A DNA stretch of 64,000 nt from Symbioplanes lichenis (lineage in GTDB: Bacteria > Actinomycetota > Actinomycetes > Mycobacteriales > Micromonosporaceae): contig NZ_JAUZQD010000009.1 of assembly GCF_030709675.1 (NCBI RefSeq), forward strand, positions 1-64,000, read 5' to 3'. A program made the position numbers and the translations under genes. A model generated the notes under the pieces. The model searched no databases. It was not told where the DNA came from and was given only the letters and a program-made list of their open reading frames with translations. How positions within the stretch are numbered: position 1 is the stretch's first letter; each line of letters opens with the position of its first letter. Shown here one piece after another: positions 43,089 to 52,042 of the stretch.

Positions 43089-43976
43089 TCAGACCGGCGT
43101 GGCGATGCGCAGCAGGTCGCCCACCTCCGGCAGGCCCCGGCGGCGGTCGTGAAGGAGCATCGTGCGGAGCGGCTCCTGGTCCGCCAGCGGGACGAAGGTC
43201 ACGTCGGCGGGGGCGTCGCGGGACATGCTCAGTGGCAGGGCGGCCGCGCTCAGGCCGGTGGCGACCAGGGCCAGCTGCGTGGTCACGTCGTCGACCTCCG
43301 CGAACTTGCGGGCCCGGAAACCGGTGCGCCGGCACATGCCGTGGAGGCCGAACGGCTGCTCGCGGATCGCGTCGCGGGCGATCGTGGTGAAGCGCTCGGC
43401 GGCCAGCTCGGGCAGCGTAAGGGTCTCACGCCGGGCCAGCGGGTGGTCGCGGTGGAGGGCGACAGCGAGGGGCTCGGCGGCGAGCTCGGCGACCTCGATC
43501 GGCGGGGAGACCGACGGCGGGGTGAAGCCGCTGGTCACCGCGAACCGCATGGTGCCGTCGGCCAGTTGGGCGCAGGCGTCCTCGATGCGGGTCTCGCGGA
43601 CCCGCAGCCGGGCGCCGGGCCGGGCGACGGCGACCTGGCGCATCAGGTCCGCGAGGCGGTGCGGCGGGACGCCCGGGGTCAGGCCGATCGTGACCGTGCC
43701 GGTCTCGCCGCGCATCGCCGCTTCGCCCGCCCGGATCGCCAGCCGGCTGGACTCCAGGGTGTCGCGCGCGTGCGGCAGGAAGGCGGCCCCGGCCTCGGTG
43801 AGCAGGACGCCCCGGCCGTCCCGGCGGACCAGCGTCATGTCCAGCGCCGCCTCGAGCCGCTGCAGCTGCTGCGAGACGGCCGGCTGCGCGATGCCCAGCC
43901 GGTCGGCGGCCCGCCCGAAATGCCGCTCCTCGGCGACCGCCACGAAACAGCGCAGCCCCTTGAGGGAGATGTCCAT
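43089..43976 (-). CDS. LysR-type transcriptional regulator (second)
   Basis: 295 residues: winged helix at about 4-62 (LKGLRCFVAVAEERHFGRAAD, QPAVSQQLQRLEAALDMTLV) and a C-terminal effector-binding domain. Divergent from the SDR gene with 72 bp between and a LysR-like dyad (43985-44001) in the gap, so it probably controls that oxidoreductase and itself. Confidence 0.93.
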   Translation of the reverse strand: MDISLKGLRCFVAVAEERHFGRAADRLGIAQPAVSQQLQRLEAALDMTLVRRDGRGVLLTEAGAAFLPHARDTLESSRLAIRAGEAAMRGETGTVTIGLTPGVPPHRLADLMRQVAVARPGARLRVRETRIEDACAQLADGTMRFAVTSGFTPPSVSPPIEVAELAAEPLAVALHRDHPLARRETLTLPELAAERFTTIARDAIREQPFGLHGMCRRTGFRARKFAEVDDVTTQLALVATGLSAAALPLSMSRDAPADVTFVPLADQEPLRTMLLHDRRRGLPEVGDLLRIATPV

Positions 43977-43984
43977 AACGAAAC

Positions 43985-44001
43985 ATTATCACCGGCATAA
44001 T
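43985..44001. promoter_or_regulatory. LysR-type box between lysR and SDR genes
   Basis: ATTAT-CACCGGC-ATAAT, a 5-7-5 dyad fitting the T-N11-A pattern of LysR boxes, lies 8 bp upstream of the LysR start and 47 bp upstream of the SDR start. Confidence 0.55.
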
Positions 44002-44048
44002 AGGGTCATATTGGACAGTCGGGCCGGTCCGTTCCTATCGTTCCGGGC

Positions 44049-44771
44049 ATGACGAGAACAGCTCTGATCACCGCGTCCTCCCGGGGCATCGGCCGGGCGA
44101 TCGCCTTGCGCCTGAGCCGGGACGGGGCATCCGTGGCGGTCAACTATCAGCGCAACGAGACGGCCGCCAAGGAGGTCGTCGCGACGATCGAGCAGGCCGG
44201 CGGGAAAGCCGTGGCCGTGCGGGCCGACATCGCCGATCCCGCGGACATCACCCGCCTCTTCGAGGAGGCGGCCGGCGCCCTGGGCGGTCTCGACATCGTG
44301 GTGAACAACGCGGGCGTACGCGCGTTCGGAGCCGTGGCCGAGATGCCGCTGGACGTTCTCGACTCGATCCTGGCCGTCAATGTCCGGGGCACTTTCCTGG
44401 TCATGCAGCAGGCGGCGCGGGTGCTCCGGGACGGGGGCCGGATCATCAACATCTCCACCGGGCACACGCGGGAGGCGAATCCGAATGTCGCCGCCTACGG
44501 GGGCGGGAAGACGGCGGCGGAGTATTTCGCGCGCGTTCTCGCCAAGGAACTGGGCAGCCGGCGGATCACCGTCAATTCCGTGCTGCCCGGGCTGACCGAC
44601 ACCGACGGCTTGTCGCCGGATTTCCGGGCGAACGACGCGTTGCTGGCCCGCACGCCGTTGGGGCGGCTCGGGCGGCCCGAGGACATCGCGGACGTCGTCG
44701 CCTTTCTCGCGGGCGACGACGCCCGCTGGGTCACCGGCGACACGATCGCGGCCGCCGGCGGCCTGGTCTGA
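44049..44771 (+). CDS. SDR-family oxidoreductase (first)
   Basis: 240-residue classical short-chain dehydrogenase. Cofactor loop TASSRGIGRAIA near 8-19, NNAG motif near 87, catalytic Ser in NISTGH near 137 and YGGGK (Tyr-x-x-x-Lys) near 152. VTGDTIAAAGGLV at the end is typical. The substrate is unknown. The last codons (AAGGLV and stop) are duplicated in degenerate form downstream. Confidence 0.92.
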   Translation: MTRTALITASSRGIGRAIALRLSRDGASVAVNYQRNETAAKEVVATIEQAGGKAVAVRADIADPADITRLFEEAAGALGGLDIVVNNAGVRAFGAVAEMPLDVLDSILAVNVRGTFLVMQQAARVLRDGGRIINISTGHTREANPNVAAYGGGKTAAEYFARVLAKELGSRRITVNSVLPGLTDTDGLSPDFRANDALLARTPLGRLGRPEDIADVVAFLAGDDARWVTGDTIAAAGGLV

Positions 44772-44836
44772 GGATCGCAGCCGGTGGCCTGGCGAGAAGC
44801 GCCGCCGGCGGCCTGGTCCGACCAGCACCGCCGGCC
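44751..44836. repeat. Degenerate tandem copies of SDR gene 3' end
   Basis: The final 20 bases of the SDR gene (44751-44770, GCCGCCGGCGGCCTGGTCTG) recur as diverged copies at about 44777 and 44801, with a remnant at about 44826, spaced 24-26 bp. They fill the gap to the convergent phosphofructokinase gene. Confidence 0.6.
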
Positions 44837-44856
44837 TTGAGGAGGAAAGAGCCGGG

Positions 44857-46164
44857 TCAGCCGAGGCCGCCGAAGACCGGGGGCTGGCCGGTGGCCTCGA
44901 GGACCGAGAGCCACAGGTCGCCGTCCGGGTCGACCTGGTTGCGGCGGGAGACGGCGAGGCGCATGGGCACGTGGACGAAGCGGCCGCGCCACTGCCCGAC
45001 CACCATCTCGGTGCGGCCGGCCAGGGCGGCGTGGACGGCGGACTGGGCGAGGCGCAGGCAGTAGACGCTGTCGTACGGATTGGCGGGCACGCTGCGGATC
45101 GCGTAGCTGGGGTCGATGTACTTCAGGTTGACCTCGTCGCCGGCGGTCTCGAAGTCGGCCTGGATGCGGTCGCGCAGGAAGCGGCCGAAGTCGGCGAGCT
45201 TGCGGTTGCCCGAGGCGTCGGTGCGGTCCTGGGCGTCGGACATGAGGTCCTGGCCGGCGCCTTCGGCCACCACCACCAGGGCGTGGCCGCGCGTCTTGAC
45301 CCGGTGGCGCAGGGCGGGCAGGAAGCTCTCCAGACTGACCGGCACCTCAGGGATCAGCACGAAGTCGGCGTCGTTGTTGGCCAGCGCGGCATAGCTGGCG
45401 ATGAAGCCGCTGTGCCGGCCCATCAGCTGCACGAGCCCGATGCCGCCCGGCTGCCCGGCGGCCTCGACGTGGGCCGCGCGCAGCGACTCGGCGGCCTTGC
45501 CGAAGGCGGTCTGAAAACCGAAGGACTGCCCGATGTACGGGATGTCGTTGTCGATCGTCTTCGGCACGCCGACCACCGCGATGCGCCGCTCCCGCGCCTC
45601 GATGACCTCAGCGATCTTGAGGGCGCCCCGCATCGAGCCGTCGCCGCCGATGACGAAGAGCACGTTGACGCCGAGCTGCTCGAGGCAGTCGACGATCTCG
45701 TCGGGGTCCTGGTTGCCCCGGGAGGTGCCCAGGATCGTGCCGCCGTGCTCGTTGACGTATTCCACCGACTCGGGGGTCAGCTCGACGATGCTGCGCCCGT
45801 GCCGGGGCACCAGGCCCTGATAGCCGTTGCGGAACCCGATGATGCGAGTCACGCCGTACTGGTTGGTCAGGCTGAGCACCAGGCCGCGGATGACGTCGTT
45901 GAGGCCGGGGCAGAGGCCGCCGCACGTGACGATGCCCACCCGGATCTTCGACGGGTCGAAGAAGATCTTGCGGCGCGGCCCGCCCGGCTCGAACGACGGC
46001 GGCTCGCCCTCGCCGTGCGCCCGCAGCAGCGAGAGGGTGTCGTCGAGCAGGACGCGGTCGTTCTCGTCGACGTAGTGCGCGCTGCTGGAGCGCTCGCGCA
46101 GCAACGCGCCGAGCGGCGAGTCGATGCGCCCGGCTCCGAGTGTCTTGACTTCCAGCTCAGCCAT
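44857..46164 (-). CDS. ATP-dependent 6-phosphofructokinase
   Basis: 435 residues, the long PFK type with about 90 extra N-terminal residues (as in the TP0108/plant-like clade). GIVTCGGLCPGLNDVIRG near 95, VIGGDGSMRGA (Gly after GGD, indicating ATP rather than pyrophosphate), and VVGVPKTIDNDI with the catalytic Asp. Glycolytic phosphorylation of fructose-6-phosphate is expected. It overlaps the phosphotransferase gene by 8 bp in a GH3-APH-PFK operon. Confidence 0.92.
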   Translation of the reverse strand: MAELEVKTLGAGRIDSPLGALLRERSSSAHYVDENDRVLLDDTLSLLRAHGEGEPPSFEPGGPRRKIFFDPSKIRVGIVTCGGLCPGLNDVIRGLVLSLTNQYGVTRIIGFRNGYQGLVPRHGRSIVELTPESVEYVNEHGGTILGTSRGNQDPDEIVDCLEQLGVNVLFVIGGDGSMRGALKIAEVIEARERRIAVVGVPKTIDNDIPYIGQSFGFQTAFGKAAESLRAAHVEAAGQPGGIGLVQLMGRHSGFIASYAALANNDADFVLIPEVPVSLESFLPALRHRVKTRGHALVVVAEGAGQDLMSDAQDRTDASGNRKLADFGRFLRDRIQADFETAGDEVNLKYIDPSYAIRSVPANPYDSVYCLRLAQSAVHAALAGRTEMVVGQWRGRFVHVPMRLAVSRRNQVDPDGDLWLSVLEATGQPPVFGGLG

Positions 46165-47047
46165 CGGTGAACTCCAAGGCCTCCGGCACGCCGGCGACCA
46201 TGTTCCGGTGCAGCAGCTTCCATGACTCGGCGTCCTCGACGGTCCCGGCGTGCGGCCGGCGGAAGCGGTGCAGATCCACGCACAGGTCGTTGATGATCCA
46301 TCGCAGCCGGTAGAGAATCAACATCGCCGGCACAACAGTCATCCCGGTGGCGGCACTCCACGCCGAGTGTTCACCGCCCAGCAACCAGAGGTCGCGCTCG
46401 GGCGGGGCGACCAGCGCGGTCTCCCAGTCGATCAGCTTCCACCCGGTGGCCGTGCGCATGGTGTTGCCCGGGTGCGGCTCACCGTGGGTGAGCACGTCGC
46501 GGCTGCGGTCCGCCCCGGCCACGAGGTCGTCGTAGCGCCCGAGCAAAGCACGAATCACTGCCGCGTGGTCCGTGATGAGCGCCGCGGCCCGATCAGTGTA
46601 CGGCCCGGCGGTGACGAAACCTCCGGCGAGGGCGTCCCGATGCTCGATCACCAGGTCGTCCCGCGCGGCGGCCGCCGGCACCGGGGCCGTGTGCAGCCGG
46701 GCGAGCATGTCCCGCACGGCGTCCCGGTGCCCGGCCGACGGCCACTCTCCGAAGTGGAAGCTCTCGCCGGACAAATACGGGTAAAGCGTGGCCATCCACT
46801 CGTCGGTGATCGGCTCCGGGCCGGCCGCCGGCGCCACGACGAAGTCCAGGTCAAGAGCCGCGGCCGCCGCCAGCGCCCGCTCCCGGCGGGCCGAGGCGAG
46901 GTCCGCCGTCACGAACCACCGCACCCCGGCCGCGTCCACGCTCGTCCAGTGGTGACTGCCCCAGCCGACCGGCACGTACTCCAGGGCGTGCAGCCCGAAC
47001 CGGTCGGCCAGCAGCGCGGCGGGCAGGGAGGCGGGAGGCGTCAGCAC
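46157..47047 (-). CDS. Aminoglycoside phosphotransferase-family protein
   Basis: 296-residue APH/choline kinase-like fold. The catalytic loop is LTHGEPHPGN (HGxxHxxN, Brenner motif) near 187-196, with LIDWETAL as the metal-binding DFG equivalent near 208. Such proteins may phosphorylate sugars, drugs or amino alcohols. Placed between a GH3 glycosidase and a phosphofructokinase, it may be a sugar kinase-like enzyme (inference from context only). Nine bp after the GH3 stop. Confidence 0.88.
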   Translation of the reverse strand: MLTPPASLPAALLADRFGLHALEYVPVGWGSHHWTSVDAAGVRWFVTADLASARRERALAAAAALDLDFVVAPAAGPEPITDEWMATLYPYLSGESFHFGEWPSAGHRDAVRDMLARLHTAPVPAAAARDDLVIEHRDALAGGFVTAGPYTDRAAALITDHAAVIRALLGRYDDLVAGADRSRDVLTHGEPHPGNTMRTATGWKLIDWETALVAPPERDLWLLGGEHSAWSAATGMTVVPAMLILYRLRWIINDLCVDLHRFRRPHAGTVEDAESWKLLHRNMVAGVPEALEFTDG

Positions 47048-47056
47048 GCCGCGACC

Positions 47057-49300
47057 CTACGAGATGCGGAAGCCCGCGCGCAGGAGGTTTTCGCGCCGCG
47101 AGTCCGGGCCGACGAGCAGGTCGAAATCACCCGGTTCGACGACCCGCCGCCCGGCCGCCGTCACGAGCGTGCAGTCGGCCGCGGCCACCTCGATCTCCAC
47201 GGTCACCGACTCGCCCGGCAAAACCTCGACCTGCCGGTACGCTTTCAGCTCGCGCGTGGCCCACGTGACGCTCGTCACCAGGTCGCTGACGTACGCCTGC
47301 ACGGTCTCGAGCGCGGGACGCCCTCCCGTGTTGGTCAGAGTGACCGTGGCCCGGATCACATCCTCGGCCGTCACCGCCGGGGTGTGCACGGTCAGGTCCG
47401 AGTACTCGATCGTGGTGTAGCTCAGGCCCTCGCCGAACGCGAACAGCGGATCCTGCGTCAGGTCGGCGTAGCGGTTGCCGTGCTGGCCGCGGATCTGGTT
47501 GTAGTAGATCGGCTGCTGACCGGCGTGCCGCGCGGCCGACAGGGGCATGCGCCCGCTCGGCTCGATCAGGCCGAGCAGCAGCTCGGCGATCGCCCGGCCG
47601 CCCCGCATGCCGGGATTGAAGGCCTGCACGATCGCGGCCGCGTTCAGAGCGGAGGGCGGCAGGACCAGGGGCTTCGAATTGATCAGTACGACGATGAGGG
47701 GCGTACCCGTCCCGGCCAGCGCGTCGAGCAGCGCGATCTGACCGCCCTGCAGCTCCAGCGTCGCGGTCGATTTGCTCTCGCCGGTCAGCGCGACCGTGTC
47801 CCCGAGCACGACCACCGCATGGTCGGCGGCCCGCGCCGTGGCCACCGCCTCGGCGATCAGCTCCGGATCGGCCCCGGCGGGCCGGGAGATCGGCGGCCGC
47901 GGCTGCCCGTCGGGATAGAACTCGCCGGCCGGGTCGGGCACGAGCCGCTCGATGTCGGCGCCGCGGGCGGTGGTGACGGTCACGCCCTCGGGCGCCACGG
48001 CGCGGAAGCCGTCGAGGACCGTCTCGATCAGCTCGCGCGGCTGGCCGTCCGGCATCCAGTCGACCTGGCCGGAGGCGCCCGCCCAGTCGCCGAGCTGGGA
48101 CTGCGGGTCGTCGGCGTTGGGCCCGATGATCGCGACGGTTTTCGCGCCCTGTGCGGGAAGAGGCAACGTGCCGTCGTTGCGCAGGAGAACCAGCGAGCGC
48201 CGGGCCACTTCGAGGTTGAGGGCGGCGTGGTCCGGGTGCCCGATCACGGCCGCCTGGCGTGCGGCGTCGGGCGCGCGCGGGTCCTCGAACAGGCCCAGCT
48301 CGAATTTCACGCGCAGGATCCGGCGTACGGCGGCGTCGACCTCGGCCTCGCTCAGCAGCCCGCGCCCGACCGCCTCCTGGACCCCCTCGAAGAAGCCGGG
48401 GGTGGTCATGATCAGGTCATTTCCCGAGCGTACGGCCACCGTGGCCGCCTCGACATCGTCGGCGCAGACCTTCTGCTCCCACACCATGCGGCCGACGTTG
48501 TCCCAGTCGGTGACCAGCGTGCCGGTGAAGCCCCACTCGTCCTTGAGCACGTCGTTGAGCAGCCACTTGTTGGCCGTGATGGGCACGCCGTCGATCGACT
48601 GGTAGCCGAGCATGAACACCCGGCAGCCCTCCTTGGCCGCCCGCTCGAACGGCGGCAGGAACCACGCGCGCAGCTTGCGGGGGCTCAGGTCGGCCTCGCT
48701 GGCGTCGCGCCCGCCCTGCGTCTCCGAATAGCCGGCGAAGTGCTTGGCGGTGGCCAGGATCGCGGTCGGGTCGGTGAGCCCGGCCCCCTGATAGCCGCGG
48801 ATCATCGCGGCCCCCAGCTCCCCGATCAGGTACGGGTCCTCGCCGAACGTCTCGTCCACCCGCCCCCACCGCAGGTCGCGCGTGATGCACAGCACCGGCG
48901 AGAACGTCCAGTGGATCCCGGTCGCCGACACCTCCACGGCCGTGACCCGCGCCACCCGCTCGGCCAGCGCCGGGTCCCAGGAGGCGGCCAGGCCGAGCTG
49001 CGTCGGGAAGACCGTCGCGCCGGGCCAGAAGCCGTGCCCGTGGATGCAGTCCTCGGCGGTGATCAGCGGGATGCCCAGCCGCGTGCGGGCGGCCAGGTCG
49101 ATCGCCTCGAGCATGCGCTCCGGCGAGGCGTGCAGGATCGAGCCCGCGAGCTTGCCCGCAACGGCGTCCTTGATGTCGCGCCGCGCGTCGAGCTGCAGCA
49201 TCTGCCCGGCCTTCTCGGCCAGCGTCATCCGGGCCAGGAGATCCTCGACCCGCTGATCGACGCTGAGCGAAGGGTCACGGTACGCATCGATCGCTGTCAC
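47057..49300 (-). CDS. Glycoside hydrolase family 3 (beta-glucosidase-like)
   Basis: 747 residues, intracellular (no signal peptide). N-terminal TIM-like domain with the nucleophile Asp in LVTDWDNVG near 290, preceded by KHFAGYS and GGRDAS; then an alpha/beta sandwich, and a fibronectin-III-like C-terminus (about 640-747). Likely releases glucose or xylose from beta-linked oligosaccharides. GTG 49300 has GAGGAG upstream; an upstream in-frame extension lacks a ribosome site. First gene of a three-gene operon; an AACCGGTT palindrome lies 50 bp upstream. Confidence 0.92.
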   Translation of the reverse strand: MTAIDAYRDPSLSVDQRVEDLLARMTLAEKAGQMLQLDARRDIKDAVAGKLAGSILHASPERMLEAIDLAARTRLGIPLITAEDCIHGHGFWPGATVFPTQLGLAASWDPALAERVARVTAVEVSATGIHWTFSPVLCITRDLRWGRVDETFGEDPYLIGELGAAMIRGYQGAGLTDPTAILATAKHFAGYSETQGGRDASEADLSPRKLRAWFLPPFERAAKEGCRVFMLGYQSIDGVPITANKWLLNDVLKDEWGFTGTLVTDWDNVGRMVWEQKVCADDVEAATVAVRSGNDLIMTTPGFFEGVQEAVGRGLLSEAEVDAAVRRILRVKFELGLFEDPRAPDAARQAAVIGHPDHAALNLEVARRSLVLLRNDGTLPLPAQGAKTVAIIGPNADDPQSQLGDWAGASGQVDWMPDGQPRELIETVLDGFRAVAPEGVTVTTARGADIERLVPDPAGEFYPDGQPRPPISRPAGADPELIAEAVATARAADHAVVVLGDTVALTGESKSTATLELQGGQIALLDALAGTGTPLIVVLINSKPLVLPPSALNAAAIVQAFNPGMRGGRAIAELLLGLIEPSGRMPLSAARHAGQQPIYYNQIRGQHGNRYADLTQDPLFAFGEGLSYTTIEYSDLTVHTPAVTAEDVIRATVTLTNTGGRPALETVQAYVSDLVTSVTWATRELKAYRQVEVLPGESVTVEIEVAAADCTLVTAAGRRVVEPGDFDLLVGPDSRRENLLRAGFRIS

Positions 49301-49347
49301 AGCACTCCTCGCGTTCGGGGGGAACGTCCGGAAGTCTTGCACAGCCC

Positions 49348-49359
49348 GGAACCGGTTAC
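49348..49359. promoter_or_regulatory. AACCGGTT operator-like palindrome upstream of GH3 gene
   Basis: GGAACCGGTTAC, with a perfect 8-bp core and central CG as in LacI-family operators, lies about 50 bp upstream of the GH3 start. No regulator gene is adjacent, so this is tentative. Confidence 0.35.
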
Positions 49360-49403
49360 GGCCCGCGCCGGGGTCGGATCTTCGGTCAGTTGGTACCGGA
49401 ACC

Positions 49404-49437
49404 GGCGCGGATCGGGGGTTTCGCCCCGATCCGCGCC
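49404..49437 (-). terminator. Strong hairpin after the 77-aa gene
   Basis: Perfect 14-bp stem: GGCGCGGATCGGGG (49404-49417) and CCCCGATCCGCGCC (49424-49437), 6-nt loop, 14 bp beyond the 77-aa gene stop. It should terminate that transcript before the GH3 operon. Confidence 0.8.
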
Positions 49438-49451
49438 TTCTCGTGGTGGCT

Positions 49452-49685
49452 TCACCCGACCGCGCTGCTGCCGTCCACGCTCGGCGCCTCGATGCCGGCC
49501 GCGTCGATCGCGTCGAGCCGGGCGTCGCGGGCTTCCTTCTCGCGCTGGAGCAGCGTCACGTACTCGGCCTGCACGGCCGGGTCCTCCAGGTCCTCGACCC
49601 GGTCGAAGTAGCGCTGCGTGGTGCGGACGGCCTCGGCGTAGGCCAGGGCGGTCTCACGGATCAGGGTCAGGTCCTTGTCAGCCAT
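49452..49685 (-). CDS. Small helical protein (77 aa)
   Basis: Soluble, strongly helical and charged (RETALAYAEAVRTTQRYFDR ... LLQREKEARDARL), with a likely coiled coil at about 8-62 and a flexible C-terminus. No family recognised. ATG at 49685. Flanked by the SDR gene (30 bp upstream) and a strong terminator downstream. Confidence 0.72.
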   Translation of the reverse strand: MADKDLTLIRETALAYAEAVRTTQRYFDRVEDLEDPAVQAEYVTLLQREKEARDARLDAIDAAGIEAPSVDGSSAVG

Positions 49686-49715
49686 GGTCGAGTCATACCC
49701 CCTCCGGCCGTGCGG

Positions 49716-50399
49716 TCACCAGGGCACTGTGCCGTGGCGGTCGGTGAAGCTGCCCGTCGGGCCATCCGCCGCGATGCGTGCCATCCGCACGATGATCTCG
49801 GCGCCCTCCTCGACGGTCTGCGTCCCGGTGTTGTCGTTGAAGTCCGTCGCCGTGTAGCCCGGGTCCACCGCGTTGATCCGCATCCCCGGGTAGGCCTTGG
49901 CGAACTGCACGGTCACCATGTTGAGCGCCGCCTTCGACGACCCGTAGGCGATCGGCGTGAACTTCGACGCGATGCTGTCCGGATCCGTCGCCAGCGTGTG
50001 CGACCCGAGCCCGCTGCTCACGTTCACGACCACCGGTGCGGCGGACTTCTCCAGGAGCGGCAGGAACGCGTGCAGGGTCCGCAGCGCACCGAACACGTTC
50101 GTCTCGAACACGTTCCGCAGGTCTGCCGCCGTCAACTCCCCGGGCGCCTTGAGCGGGCCCCGGATGCCCGCGTTGTTGACGAGCACGTCCAGCTCGGTCA
50201 GCTGCGCCGCCGCCGCAGCCACCGACTCGTCACTGGTCACGTCCAGGACCAGCAGCCGCGCCCCGATAGCTTCCGCGGCGGCACGCCCGCGGGTCTCGTC
50301 GCGCGCCCCGACGTACACCGTGTGTCCCGCCGCGACGAGCTGGCGGGCGGTCTCGAAGCCGAGGCTCTTGTTCGCCCCGGTGATCAATGTCGTTGTCAT
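49716..50399 (-). CDS. SDR-family oxidoreductase (second)
   Basis: 227-residue short-chain dehydrogenase. Cofactor loop TGANKSLGFETA near 7-18 (TGxxxxxG), LDVTSD near 52, NNAG near 73, catalytic Ser in NVSSGLGS and Tyr/Lys in YGSSK near 148-152. Substrate unknown. ATG 50399 is used. Divergent from an XRE-type regulator gene, probably under its control. Confidence 0.92.
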   Translation of the reverse strand: MTTTLITGANKSLGFETARQLVAAGHTVYVGARDETRGRAAAEAIGARLLVLDVTSDESVAAAAAQLTELDVLVNNAGIRGPLKAPGELTAADLRNVFETNVFGALRTLHAFLPLLEKSAAPVVVNVSSGLGSHTLATDPDSIASKFTPIAYGSSKAALNMVTVQFAKAYPGMRINAVDPGYTATDFNDNTGTQTVEEGAEIIVRMARIAADGPTGSFTDRHGTVPW

Positions 50400-50448
50400 G
50401 CCACTCAGCCTGTGCTTGTCGCCGCCGGCCAGGCAGTCGCCGCATCTT

Positions 50449-50469
50449 CCTGGGACTTTCCGTACCAGG
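50449..50469. promoter_or_regulatory. Dyad between SDR and XRE regulator genes
   Basis: CCTGG-N11-CCAGG lies between the two divergent starts (50 bp from the SDR ATG, 33 bp from the regulator ATG). It is a possible operator for the regulator; short arms keep confidence low. Confidence 0.35.
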
Positions 50470-50502
50470 CACATGGCCTCGGATGCGGGTCATGATGAGG
50501 TC

Positions 50503-51321
50503 ATGGAGTTCGGGCAGGCGGTGCGGCGGTGGCGGGATCGGGTGCGGCCGGAGGCGGCCGGGCTGCCCGCCGGTGGGCAACGCCGGGCGGCGGGCCTGCG
50601 GCGCGAGGAGCTGGCGATGCTCGCGGGCATCTCGGTGGACTACGTCACCCGGCTCGAGCAGGGGCGGGCCACCGGGCCGTCCGTCCAGGTGGTCGAGGCG
50701 CTCGCCCGCGCGCTGCGGCTCGACAGCGCCGAGCGGGAGCACCTGTTCCGGCTCGCCGGCCTGGTCGCGCCCGGGCGCGGGACGATCCCGGCGCACATCA
50801 CGCCAGGCGTGCAGCGGCTGCTCGATCGGCTGGACAGCACGCCGGTCGCCGTTTACGACGCCGCGTGGACATTGATCACCGCGAACTCGCCGTGGGCGGC
50901 GCTGATGGGCGACTTCTCGGGCACGCGGGGGAAGGAGCGCAACGTCGTGTGGACGCACTTCTTCCAGCCGTCCGGGCGGGTCGAGCCGCTGCCCTCGTTC
51001 GAGGCGTCGACGGTTGCGGATCTGCGCGCGGCGGCGGCGCGTTACCCGGGCGACACGCGGCTGGCCGAGCTGATCGCCGAGTTGCGCGCGGGCAGCCCAC
51101 GGTTCCGCGAGCTGTGGGAGGAGGGGGCGATCATCCCGCACGCGTCGGAGCGGAAGACGGTCCACCATCCGCAGGTCGGTGCGCTGGAGCTGGACTGCGA
51201 CGTGCTCACTGTGCCGGGCAGCGATCTGCGCATCGTCGCGTACACGGCGGAGCCCGGCTCGTCCGCCTGCGACCGGCTGGCCCTGCTGAGCGTGGTGGGA
51301 CAGCAGAACCTCGTCGGGTAG
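50503..51321 (+). CDS. XRE-family regulator with MmyB-like ligand domain
   Basis: 272 residues: HTH at about 30-85 (LRREELAMLAGISVDYVTRL) and a C-terminal PAS-like MmyB domain (about 105-270) with YDAAWTLITANSPWAALMGD, YPGDTRLAELIAELRAGSPRF and HHPQVGALELDCDVL, all family hallmarks. Such regulators typically control a divergent oxidoreductase, here the SDR gene. The start is ATG 50503, with ATG 50473 also possible. Confidence 0.92.
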   Translation: MEFGQAVRRWRDRVRPEAAGLPAGGQRRAAGLRREELAMLAGISVDYVTRLEQGRATGPSVQVVEALARALRLDSAEREHLFRLAGLVAPGRGTIPAHITPGVQRLLDRLDSTPVAVYDAAWTLITANSPWAALMGDFSGTRGKERNVVWTHFFQPSGRVEPLPSFEASTVADLRAAAARYPGDTRLAELIAELRAGSPRFRELWEEGAIIPHASERKTVHHPQVGALELDCDVLTVPGSDLRIVAYTAEPGSSACDRLALLSVVGQQNLVG

Positions 51322-51336
51322 CCCTATCCTCACGCG

Positions 51337-52035
51337 GTGGAGTGGAGCCTCATCGCCGCCCTGGCCGGACTCGCGCTCGTCGACAGCACCAGCGTGGGGA
51401 CATTGGTCATTCCCCTGTGGATGCTGCTGGAGCCCAGGCCCCGGACTTCCCGGTTACTGCTTTATCTGAGTACGGTCGCCGCCTTCTACTTCGTCGCCGG
51501 TGTGCTCCTCACGGTCTTCGCCGGCACTGTTCGTGACGCCGTTGCCGACCTGTCCGTGCTCAGCTGGGTCCAGCTCGGCCTCGGCGTGGCTCTGTTGGTG
51601 CTCAGCTTCGTCGTCGACCCGGGCAAGCGGCGGCGTCGGCGCGGCAGCGTGACCCCGGCCGACCGCTGGCGGGCCCGCCTCTCCACCGCCGAGGGCTCAC
51701 CCCGCGCGATGATCGGCCTCGGCGTCACGGCCGCCGGCATCGAGGTGATGTCGATGCTCCCGTACCTCGGGGCGATCGGGCTTCTCACCACGTCGGACCT
51801 GAGCCTGCCGATCTGGCTGCCGGCCCTGGCCGCGTACGTGCTGATCATGGTCCTCCCCGCGCTGGTCCTGCTCGCCGTCCGCGTGGCCCTGGGTGACCGG
51901 GTCCAGGAACCGCTCCAGATGGTCAGCGCGTGGCTGGCGCGGCACTCGGAGGGGGTGCTGGGCTGGGTCCTCGGCATCGCCGGCTTCCTGCTGGCCCGCG
52001 ACGCCGCGTTCAAGCTGGGCCTCTTCGGGGTCTAG
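51337..52035 (+). CDS. GAP-family (Sap-like) membrane protein
   Basis: 232 residues, six likely helices with two hydrophilic basic loops (RPRTSR and KRRRRRGSVTPADRWR). It matches the GAP family, related to mycobacterial Sap (sulfolipid-1-addressing protein) and distantly to LysE exporters, often linked to lipid or small-molecule export. GTG start. It ends 7 bp before the convergent neighbour. Confidence 0.85.
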   Translation: MEWSLIAALAGLALVDSTSVGTLVIPLWMLLEPRPRTSRLLLYLSTVAAFYFVAGVLLTVFAGTVRDAVADLSVLSWVQLGLGVALLVLSFVVDPGKRRRRRGSVTPADRWRARLSTAEGSPRAMIGLGVTAAGIEVMSMLPYLGAIGLLTTSDLSLPIWLPALAAYVLIMVLPALVLLAVRVALGDRVQEPLQMVSAWLARHSEGVLGWVLGIAGFLLARDAAFKLGLFGV

Positions 52036-52042
52036 CTCAGGG

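Noticed and set aside
46250..49747. A plus-strand open frame of more than 1100 codons opposite the GH3, phosphotransferase and PFK genes
   Set aside because: It is a codon-shadow of well-supported minus-strand genes in very GC-rich DNA; its product is Arg/Gly/His/Ala-rich with no motif or ribosome site.
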